Below, piece after piece: positions 1-5,591 of a stretch of DNA of 20,607 bases. Every line of letters begins with the position of its first letter. Position 1 is the stretch's first letter. The notes beneath the pieces are model-generated. The model was not told the origin of the DNA. It saw only the letters and a program-made list of their open reading frames with translations, and did not search any database. The position numbers and the translations under genes are program-made. The stretch comes from Acidobacteriota bacterium (GTDB taxonomy: Bacteria; Acidobacteriota; Vicinamibacteria; Vicinamibacterales; SCN-69-37). Where the stretch lies: contig JAKALV010000027.1 in the NCBI GenBank assembly GCA_021824055.1, positions 1 to 20,607 on the forward strand, read 5' to 3'.

Positions 1-130
1 GATCCCACTCGAACACGAATTAAGTATATACCTAATAGACCGCGGGTGCTGGCTGGGATCCGCTAGTCACGGGCAACCGCACAGGCCGGTCCTACAATAT
101 CTGCACCCCCTCATTCGTCTACACCTGTAG
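1..130. other. Leading non-coding stretch upstream of the sigma-factor gene
   Basis: No gene with convincing coding character covers this stretch. The first 40 bases are clearly richer in A and T than the rest of the window. A good -10-like hexamer, TACAAT, lies at 93-98, but no convincing -35 hexamer sits 16 to 18 bases upstream. It may carry the promoter of the sigma-factor gene that starts at 131. GATCCC at 1-6 and GGGATC at 55-60 could pair, but this is too short to interpret. Confidence 0.4.
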
Positions 131-745
131 ATGAAGGACGCGGCGAGGCTGGCGCGCGGCGCGGGCCTGGAAAGCCTGGACCTGATGGCGCGTGAGAAAG
201 ACCAGCGGATCTCCGACGTGGTCACGCGGGAACAGTCCCGGCTGCTCAACTTCATTCGCCGGCGCGTGCCCGACCCGCGCGACGCCGAGGACATTCTGCA
301 GGACGTCTTCTACGAACTGGTGGAAGCGAACCGCCTGCTGATGCCGATCGACCACGTCACCGGCTGGCTGTTTCGCGTGGCGCGCAATCGCATCACCGAC
401 CTCTTCCGCAAGAAGAAGCCGGAGCGCTTCAGCCATGCCGCGATCGCGGCCGATGACGATGACGAGCTGCTGCGGTTCGAGGATCTGCTGCCGTCGCCCG
501 ATGCGGGACCGGACGCGCGGTATGCCCGCACCGTGCTGCTCGACGAGCTCGAGCGCGCCATCGCGGAGTTGCCGAAAGCGCAGCGCGACGTGTTCGTGGC
601 GCACGAACTGGACGGGCGCAGTTTCAAGGACATGTCCGCCGAGACCGGCGTGAGCGTGAACACGCTGCTCTCGCGGAAACGTTACGCGGTGCGGTATCTG
701 CGCGAGCGGCTGCACGACGTCCATAACGAGTTAACGAAGAGTTGA
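131..745 (+). CDS. RNA polymerase sigma factor, ECF/sigma-70 family
   Basis: This is a sigma factor that directs core RNA polymerase to a dedicated set of promoters. The 204-residue product has region 2 around residues 33-98, with the segments RRRVPDPRDAEDILQDVFYE and GWLFRVARNRITDLFRKK typical of ECF factors. Region 4 follows at about residues 135-195, where AIAELPKAQRDVF precedes a helix-turn-helix (FKDMSAETGVSVNTLLSRK). No region 1 or 3 is visible. ATG 131 is chosen because third codon positions are already almost all G or C from there. ATG 185 (186 residues) is a reasonable alternative, since the family usually begins close to the REKDQRISDVV segment. No clear Shine-Dalgarno sequence precedes either start. 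The stop codon overlaps the ribosome-binding site of the next gene, so the two are probably co-translated. No classical anti-sigma factor is present. The family call is firm; the regulon is unknown. Confidence 0.93.
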   Translation: MKDAARLARGAGLESLDLMAREKDQRISDVVTREQSRLLNFIRRRVPDPRDAEDILQDVFYELVEANRLLMPIDHVTGWLFRVARNRITDLFRKKKPERFSHAAIAADDDDELLRFEDLLPSPDAGPDARYARTVLLDELERAIAELPKAQRDVFVAHELDGRSFKDMSAETGVSVNTLLSRKRYAVRYLRERLHDVHNELTKS

Positions 746-755
746 GGAGCGCGAT

Positions 756-1145
756 ATGAATCTGAAGAAGAACTGGATGTTCATTGCTCCGGCGGCGATC
801 GCCGGCATCATCGTCATCGCCTTCATCGGCGGTGAGATCGTGAAGCTGCTGTGGAACTGGCTGATGCCGCAGCTCTTCGGCTGGCGCGAGATCACGTTCT
901 GGCAGGGATTTGGACTGCTGGCGCTGTGCCGCATCCTCTTCGGCGGACTAGGGGCCCATGGGGCGGGCGGCTCGCGTTCCGGCATGCGCAAGCGCGTTCT
1001 GGATCGCGTCGCCGATCGCGTGGGCGACCGCTGGGACGACATGACGCCCGAGGAGCGGGAACGATTCCGTCAGCGCCTGCGCGAACGCTGCGGCTTCGAT
1101 CCGGCGACCGCCGAGACCAGGGACCAGGCGCCGAAACCGGAATGA
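756..1145 (+). CDS. Small two-helix membrane protein co-transcribed with the sigma factor
   Basis: I do not recognise a named family. The 129-residue product has a short basic N-terminus and a hydrophobic segment at about residues 9-31. A second, weaker one lies at about 46-66, and a charged cytoplasm-like tail is rich in Arg and Glu (MTPEERERFRQRLRERCGFDP, residues about 94-114). A GAGGAG ribosome-binding site at 744-749 overlaps the TGA stop of the sigma gene and lies six bases from ATG 756. Translation is therefore likely coupled to the sigma factor. Proteins encoded directly after ECF factors are often their regulators, so a membrane-bound modulator is possible. That idea rests on position only, because no zinc-finger anti-sigma motif (HxxxCxxC) is visible. 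Confidence 0.8.
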   Translation: MNLKKNWMFIAPAAIAGIIVIAFIGGEIVKLLWNWLMPQLFGWREITFWQGFGLLALCRILFGGLGAHGAGGSRSGMRKRVLDRVADRVGDRWDDMTPEERERFRQRLRERCGFDPATAETRDQAPKPE

Positions 1146-1192
1146 CGGAGCGGCAGATTGCACGGACAACCATAAATATGGCAGCATGAGAC

Positions 1193-1423
1193 GTGCGCAC
1201 GACGATCGACATTCCAGACGCGATGTACCGGCGGCTCAAAGCGAGAGCCGCGGGAGACGGACGATCGGCCAAGGCCCTGATTCTCGAGGGCGTCGAGCAG
1301 GTGCTGAAATCAACACCGCCAGCGGGCGGCCGTCCGGTGAAACTGCCCCTCGTGAAATCGAAACGCCCCGGCTCAATTCGGATCGACAATGCCCGGATTT
1401 ACGACGTCATTTCTTTTCCCTGA
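1193..1423 (+). CDS. vapB: VapB-type ribbon-helix-helix antitoxin
   Basis: This is the antitoxin of a type II toxin-antitoxin pair. It would bind and neutralise the PIN-domain toxin encoded next and repress their shared promoter. The 76-residue product opens with RTTIDIPDAMYRRLKARAA, a classic ribbon-helix-helix DNA-binding start: a beta strand followed by helix A. Its C-terminal half is Pro- and Lys-rich (KLPLVKSKRPGSIRID), as expected for a disordered toxin-binding tail. The start is GTG 1193, because nearby ATG codons (1178, 1186) are out of frame or quickly terminated. The last 35 bases overlap the toxin gene, a usual arrangement that ties synthesis of the two together. The name follows the family; the exact VapB subgroup was not determined. 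Confidence 0.85.
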   Translation: MRTTIDIPDAMYRRLKARAAGDGRSAKALILEGVEQVLKSTPPAGGRPVKLPLVKSKRPGSIRIDNARIYDVISFP

Positions 1424-1835
1424 CATCAACGTCTGGGTCGCCCTCACCCACACAGGACACGTCCATCATGACGGGGCCCGCGACTGGTTCAACTCGCTCG
1501 AATCGGATGTGCGGCTTCACTTCTGCCGCTTCACGCAGCTCGGATTTCTCCGGCTGCTGACGGCCGAAGCGGTGATGGGTGACGACGCCGTGAATCAGCC
1601 GGAGGCGTGGGCCGTCTACGATCGATGGATGGAGGATGATCGCGTGGCGTTTGTCGACGAGCCGCAGGGCATCGACCGCCGCTTCCGCGCGCTGACTCGT
1701 CTGAAATCCGCATCGCCGAAAGTCTGGGCCGATGCGTACCTCACCGCGTTTGCCGATGCCTCGCAGTTCACCATCGTCACGTTCGACCGCGCCTTTCGGG
1801 GAAAGGCGAAGCCGCTCATCCTGCTCGAAGCGTGA
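1389..1835 (+). CDS. vapC: VapC-type PIN-domain ribonuclease toxin
   Basis: This is a PIN-domain toxin that, by family precedent, cleaves RNA (often tRNA or rRNA) with bound metal when not held by its antitoxin. The 148-residue length is normal. Acidic positions of the PIN active site are visible: D12 in FPDINVWVAL, D115 in WADAYL and D133 in VTFDRAF. The position often occupied by Glu is Gln (Q50 in RFTQLGFLRLLT). This Gln occurs in a well-populated VapC subgroup (TIGR00028-like), so it is not necessarily a loss of activity. ATG 1389 lies inside the antitoxin reading frame. It is preferred because only three to four residues separate it from the first beta strand. A REP-like hairpin at 1863-1886 follows the gene. 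Confidence 0.9.
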   Translation: MPGFTTSFLFPDINVWVALTHTGHVHHDGARDWFNSLESDVRLHFCRFTQLGFLRLLTAEAVMGDDAVNQPEAWAVYDRWMEDDRVAFVDEPQGIDRRFRALTRLKSASPKVWADAYLTAFADASQFTIVTFDRAFRGKAKPLILLEA

Positions 1836-1862
1836 TTCGGGCGAGCCGCACGTAGGGCTCAC

Positions 1863-1886
1863 GCAGGGCCGAGCTTCAGCTCGGCC
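1863..1886 (+). repeat. REP-like hairpin, copy 1 (degenerate head GCAG)
   Basis: The arms GGCCGAGCT (1867-1875) and AGCTCGGCC (1878-1886) form a perfect 9-base stem around TC. The head tetranucleotide is GCAG here instead of the GTAG seen in the other copies. A GTAGGGC fragment occurs just upstream at 1852-1858, as if part of a second copy. It lies between the convergent vapC and glsB-like genes and could stop transcripts from both. Confidence 0.8.
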
Positions 1887-1903
1887 GTCGAAGGCCGTTG
1901 ACG

Positions 1904-2143
1904 TTAGGCGCGTTTCAGCGCGCGGCTGATCGCCACGAGAATCACCGCGCCCACAAACGACACGATGATCGATCCGATCATCCCGCCGCCCGGCCAGATG
2001 CCAAGCGTGCCGAACAGCCAGCCGCCCAGAATGCCGCCGAGGATGCCGAGAATGATGTCCACGATCACCCCGTACCCGCCGCCCCGCATCACCTGACCCG
2101 CCAACCAGCCCGCAATCAAACCAACGATGATCGAATACAACAT
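1904..2143 (-). CDS. GlsB/YeaQ/YmgE family stress-associated membrane protein
   Basis: This is a 79-residue, very hydrophobic protein of the transglycosylase-associated (GlsB/YeaQ/YmgE) family, which is linked to general and envelope stress. Its biochemical role is unproven. Three membrane segments are visible: residues about 3-22 (SIIVGLIAGWLAG), about 26-46 (VIVDIILGILGGILGGWLFG), and about 54-75 (MIGSIIVSFVGAVILVAI). The glycine-rich pattern GLIAGWLAGQVMRGGGYG is the family signature. The start at 2143 is set by a perfect AGGAGG (2155-2150) six bases upstream. A longer reading back to 2179 would put that site inside the gene. A -10-like TAGGAT and a small palindrome lie further upstream. 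Confidence 0.9.
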   Translation of the reverse strand: MLYSIIVGLIAGWLAGQVMRGGGYGVIVDIILGILGGILGGWLFGTLGIWPGGGMIGSIIVSFVGAVILVAISRALKRA

Positions 2144-2168
2144 GGGTGTCCTCCTATGTCTCGAGGTG

Positions 2169-2208
2169 ATCCTAGACAAATCGAAACAGCCCGGCTGTCT
2201 CAGACAGC
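2169..2208 (-). promoter_or_regulatory. Candidate promoter and operator-like palindrome of the GlsB-like gene
   Basis: On the minus strand a -10-like TAGGAT (2174-2169) lies about 25 bases before the start codon. Just upstream is a perfect inverted repeat of 7-base arms, GCTGTCT and AGACAGC, with a single central base (2194-2208). It falls where the -35 contacts would be, which is a common place for a repressor or activator site. No good -35 hexamer is seen. This is inference from position and symmetry only. Confidence 0.35.
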
Positions 2209-2214
2209 ACAGGC

Positions 2215-2344
2215 GGACTTCAGACGCCGGACCTGACGGACTTCGGACCCAAGACCCAGGACTCAGGACCCAGGACCTAGGACCCAGGACCCAGGACCCA
2301 GGACGAGGGCGGACCCTGGACTCTGGACCCTGGACCCTGGACTA
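2215..2344. repeat. Degenerate tandem array of 7-base units (GGACCCA then GGACCCT)
   Basis: About 18 units of seven bases follow one another, with consensus GGACCCA from 2245 to about 2307. After a three-base slip (2308-2310) the consensus is GGACCCT, from 2311 to 2344. Less regular units (GGACTTC, AGACGCC, GGACCTG) extend the array back to 2215, with one two-base slip at 2236-2237. The last unit contains the TAG stop codon of the ankyrin-repeat gene (2344-2342). The array fills most of the gap between two minus-strand genes. Confidence 0.9.
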
Positions 2345-4141
2345 CTTACACGCCTGACAGTGATGGTTATTCTTCGCGCCCAAGCTCTCGAGCAGCTTGA
2401 TCGTCTCGGGGAACGGCTGTGTGCGCTGTTCCGGGCTGTTCGCCATGTCCACCGTCGTCTGGCCGGCGCGGTTGACCGCCATCACGTCGGCGCCCTTGCT
2501 CACGAGGTACTTGATCATCTCGTTGTCGCCGCGCGCGGCGGCCAGATGCAGCGCCGTGAACCCCTGGTCGTCGCGGATGTTCACGTTGACGTGCAGTTCC
2601 TCGATGAAGTACTTCGCGGCCGGCATCCAGCCGTCGGGGACGTGCCGGTGTTGCTGCGCCACGCGCGAGGTGCCGTAGCCCACGCCGCTCGCGGCGTGGA
2701 ATGGCGGCACGTCCGGTCCGCCCGCCGGAACCGCGTCCAGGCCGGATGGATCGTTCGGGCGCTTCATCACGCCGTAACTCTTGGTCGGGATGTTCGGATC
2801 GGCGCCGTATTTCACGAGCAGGCGCATCGCGTCCACATCAAGGGCATAGGCCGCCCGCCAGAACGGCGTCGCGCCGGCGAAATCGACGCCCATGCGTCCC
2901 GCGTTGTAGGCGGCAAACCACACGTGCGTGAGCGTGCGCGCGTTCGGATCGGCCTTGGCTTTGAGCAGCGTCTCCATCAACTGCATGTAGGACGTCTGCT
3001 GCTGCGTGCTGGCGGTCGGCTGCGGATACCACGTGCGCAGCGCCCACTCGTTGTTGATCGTGGCGAAGAGCGGCCCGATGCCGTCGACGTTGAGGCGGTT
3101 GGGATCCGCGCCGCGGCCGAGGAGCGTCATCGCGATGTCGTACTGCCCGTTGGCGATCGCCAGCACGAGCGGCGTGGAGTGATCGCCGGCCGTTGGCGTG
3201 TTGATGTCGGTTTTCGCATCGAGCAACACCGCCACTGCGGCGGGATAGCCATCGCGAACGGCGTAGTGCAGCGCGGTGAAGCCGCCCTGCTTGCCGATGA
3301 TCTGGATGTCGGACGGGCCGCGCGCGCCGCCGCGCCCGCCGCGGCCGAACGCCGCGCCGTTGCTCTGCTGCGGCGCGTTGAACTGGCTCAGGTCCGGATC
3401 GGTCGGGTCGTAGCTGCCGTAGCCGCCGCCACCGCCGGTATTGGCCGCGCCCGCCCCGCGCCCGCCGCCCGATCGCCCGGGTCCGGATCCGCCGCGGCCG
3501 CCCAGTTCCCGCAGGCGCGCCGAGCGCGCCGCTGCGTCTTCCTTCGACCGCTCGACGTAGTCGATCACGGTGGTCGTGGCCTGCAGGTCGGCGCCGCGCG
3601 CGATCAGCAGTTTTATCGCCGCGATGCGGTTCTTCGACGTCGCGAAGATCAGCGGCGTCCGGCCGTGCGTCATGTCCTTCACGTTGACGTCCACGCCCTC
3701 GTCGAGCAGAGCGCCGATCGCTTCGGCGCTGCCCGCATCGGCGGCCAGGTGAATCGGCTGCACGCCGGTCGTCGTGAACGCGGTGGCCGCCTTGCTGCCC
3801 GCGGCGAGCAGGCGGGTGACGACGGCCCCGTTGCCGCGCTCGGCGGCGAGGTGGAGCGGCGTGTAATCGCCGAGCCGGGTGAGCGGATCGACCTTCGCTT
3901 TCGCGGCCAGCAGCACGCCGACCAGATTCGCGTCGCCGTTGAGCGCCGCCCAATGCAGCGCCGTCATGCCGTCGGCCTGCGCGGCATTCACGTCCGCGTG
4001 GCGCCGCAGCAGATCCTGCACGGCCACCGTGTCGCCGCGTTCCGCCGCGTCGGCGATCGGCGCGGGCGTTGCCGCGTGAGTGACGACGAGCGCCAACAGG
4101 AAAGCGCTGGCGAGAACGGCCACGTACAGACGATTGCGCAT
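2342..4141 (-). CDS. Exported ankyrin-repeat protein
   Basis: This is a 599-residue protein with a Sec signal peptide (residues 1 to about 23; basic RNR, hydrophobic core, cleavage near THA-ATP). Roughly nine ankyrin repeats follow. The clearest start with DGMTALHWAALNGD (about 57), YTPLHLAAERGN (about 93), GFTALHYAVRDGY (about 287) and GFTALHLAAARGD (about 535). Ankyrin repeats bind other proteins, so a scaffold role in the periplasm or outside the cell is likely. The repeats are split by a Gly/Arg/Ser-rich linker at about residues 213-275. The tail ends in HHCQACK, a CxxC that could bind metal or form a disulfide. It is the last gene of a three-gene operon. Its AGGAG site overlaps the stop of the DUF1552 gene nine bases upstream. 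No enzymatic domain is visible. Confidence 0.93.
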   Translation of the reverse strand: MRNRLYVAVLASAFLLALVVTHAATPAPIADAAERGDTVAVQDLLRRHADVNAAQADGMTALHWAALNGDANLVGVLLAAKAKVDPLTRLGDYTPLHLAAERGNGAVVTRLLAAGSKAATAFTTTGVQPIHLAADAGSAEAIGALLDEGVDVNVKDMTHGRTPLIFATSKNRIAAIKLLIARGADLQATTTVIDYVERSKEDAAARSARLRELGGRGGSGPGRSGGGRGAGAANTGGGGGYGSYDPTDPDLSQFNAPQQSNGAAFGRGGRGGARGPSDIQIIGKQGGFTALHYAVRDGYPAAVAVLLDAKTDINTPTAGDHSTPLVLAIANGQYDIAMTLLGRGADPNRLNVDGIGPLFATINNEWALRTWYPQPTASTQQQTSYMQLMETLLKAKADPNARTLTHVWFAAYNAGRMGVDFAGATPFWRAAYALDVDAMRLLVKYGADPNIPTKSYGVMKRPNDPSGLDAVPAGGPDVPPFHAASGVGYGTSRVAQQHRHVPDGWMPAAKYFIEELHVNVNIRDDQGFTALHLAAARGDNEMIKYLVSKGADVMAVNRAGQTTVDMANSPEQRTQPFPETIKLLESLGAKNNHHCQACK

Positions 4142-4150
4142 GTGGGGCTC

Positions 4151-5545
4151 CTACGCGGTCGCGAACGAGAACTCGCCCGTGCTGTCGCCGAACGTCTTTA
4201 TGTCGTCCAGCCCGAGCCTGTGCATCATCGTCAGCATCACGTTGGCCATCGGCGTGTCGTCGGCCGCGCGCACGTGCGTGCCGCCCTGATGCACGCCGTT
4301 GCCGCCGCCCATGATCAGGAGTGGGCAGTTGCGGTGGTTGTGCACGTTGGCGTTGGCCATCGGCGAGCCGTAGAAGATGAGCGTCTTGTCGAGGAGCGAC
4401 GCGTCGCCTTCCGTCGTGCTCTGCAGCTTCTCGAGGAAGTAGGGCAGCAGGGCCACGTGGCTCTGGTTGATCGCGGCGAACTCACGGATCGTCTTTTCGG
4501 CGACGCCGTGATGCGAGGCGTTGTGGAAGCCGGTCGGGACGCCGCTCGCGGGATAGACGCGCCCCGAGCCGTCGCGGCCGAACTTGAACGAGAACACGCG
4601 CGTCGTGTCGGACGCGAACGCGAGCACCTGCAGGTCGAACATCAGCTTCACGTGTTCCTCGAACGAGTCGGGCACGCCCGCGGGCGCGCCGGGCAGCTCG
4701 CGCGTCTCGCCGCTGGTGTTGCGCGCCTCGATGCGTTGGATGCGCTGTTCCACTTCGCGGATGTTCGTCGAGTACTGATCGAGCCGGCGGCGATCGCTGG
4801 CGCTCACCGACTTCATCAGGCTGCTCATCTGCTCGGTGAGCAGGTCGAGGATGCTCTTGTCGGTGGCGCGTCGCTCGGCGCGCTGCTGTTCGGTGCCGCC
4901 CGCGCCGAAGAGGAGCTCGAAGACCATGCGCGGGTCGCGCACCATCGGCAACGGCTCGGTGGGCGTGGCCCAGCTGATCGTGTCGGTGTAGACGCACGCG
5001 TAGCCGTAGGCGCAACCGCCCGACTGGTCCACGGGCTCGATGCTGAGCTGCATCGACGGGATCGCCGTGTCCTTGCCGAACCGCTGCACGTAGAACTGGT
5101 CGAGCGACGTGCCGACGTGCACGTCCGAGCCTTCCGTCAGCTTCGGGTGCGAGTGCGTGTACATCACGGCGCTCGACCGGAAGTGATCGCCGCCGACTTC
5201 GGCCGGCGCCATCGCTTCGGCCATGCGCGCGTCGGTGTTGCTGACGATCGTCAGATGCTTGCGGAACGGCTCGAGCGGCAGCAGGCTGCTCGGGCTGAGG
5301 TCGTAATTCGCGCCGGTGTCTTTCGGCGCCCACAGATAATGCGTCGCGCCGAACGGGCTGCACCCGGCCGCGCCGTGCACCTGTTCGATGCAGACCAGCC
5401 GCGTGCGGCTGGCGGCCCGGCCCGCGGCCGTCTGGGCAAAGAGCGTCTGCACGGGAATCATCGAGTCGAGCAACGGCAGCGCCACGGTGACGCCGAGACC
5501 TTTGAGGGCGGTACGACGGGATAAGTGCTTGCGGGTCAGAATCAT
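4151..5545 (-). CDS. Tat-exported DUF1552 family protein
   Basis: This is a 464-residue member of DUF1552, a family of unknown biochemical function. It is almost always found beside DUF1592-type cytochromes in Planctomycetota, Verrucomicrobiota and Acidobacteriota. A twin-arginine signal is clear: SRRTALKGLGVTVALPLLDS at about residues 9-28. The protein therefore probably folds, perhaps with a cofactor, before export. The body resembles the sulfatase/DUF1501-like group, with segments such as FYGSPMANANVHNHRNCPLLIMGGG and GGDHFRSSAVMYTHSHPKL. ATG 5545 is preferred over 5557 because a GGAG site lies six bases before it and nothing suitable precedes 5557. A REP-like hairpin (5560-5583) sits in the 46-base gap after the upstream DUF1592 gene. 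The gene is probably co-transcribed with both neighbours. Confidence 0.92.
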   Translation of the reverse strand: MILTRKHLSRRTALKGLGVTVALPLLDSMIPVQTLFAQTAAGRAASRTRLVCIEQVHGAAGCSPFGATHYLWAPKDTGANYDLSPSSLLPLEPFRKHLTIVSNTDARMAEAMAPAEVGGDHFRSSAVMYTHSHPKLTEGSDVHVGTSLDQFYVQRFGKDTAIPSMQLSIEPVDQSGGCAYGYACVYTDTISWATPTEPLPMVRDPRMVFELLFGAGGTEQQRAERRATDKSILDLLTEQMSSLMKSVSASDRRRLDQYSTNIREVEQRIQRIEARNTSGETRELPGAPAGVPDSFEEHVKLMFDLQVLAFASDTTRVFSFKFGRDGSGRVYPASGVPTGFHNASHHGVAEKTIREFAAINQSHVALLPYFLEKLQSTTEGDASLLDKTLIFYGSPMANANVHNHRNCPLLIMGGGNGVHQGGTHVRAADDTPMANVMLTMMHRLGLDDIKTFGDSTGEFSFATA

Positions 5546-5559
5546 GTCTGTCTCCATCC

Positions 5560-5583
5560 GGCCGAGCTGAAGCTCGGCCCTAC
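5560..5583 (-). repeat. REP-like hairpin, copy 2, inside the DUF1592-DUF1552 operon
   Basis: On the minus strand GTAG (5583-5580) is followed by arms GGCCGAGCT and AGCTCGGCC with TC between them. It starts nine bases after the stop codon of the DUF1592 gene and ends just before the ribosome-binding site of the DUF1552 gene. In this place it could shield the upstream mRNA from 3' decay or cut downstream expression. Confidence 0.88.
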
Positions 5584-5591
5584 TGCCTTCG

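Noticed and set aside
1158..1180. Promoter made of TTGCAC and TAAATA before the VapB gene
   Set aside because: The two hexamers are only nine bases apart, too close for a sigma-70 promoter.
1389..1835. Loss of toxin activity because Gln replaces Glu at residue 50
   Set aside because: As far as I recall, Gln at this position is common in one large VapC subgroup, so it does not by itself indicate an inactive toxin.
1850..1900. Possible CRISPR-like spacing of the GTAGGGC and GGCCGAGCT pieces
   Set aside because: There are only one full and one partial copy, no regular spacers, and no cas genes in the window; the REP explanation fits better.
2360..5524. A 1054-residue open frame on the plus strand
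   Set aside because: It is antisense to the ankyrin and DUF1552 genes. Its composition is dominated by Arg, Ala, Val and His, as expected from reading a GC-rich gene backwards, and it has no family motif.
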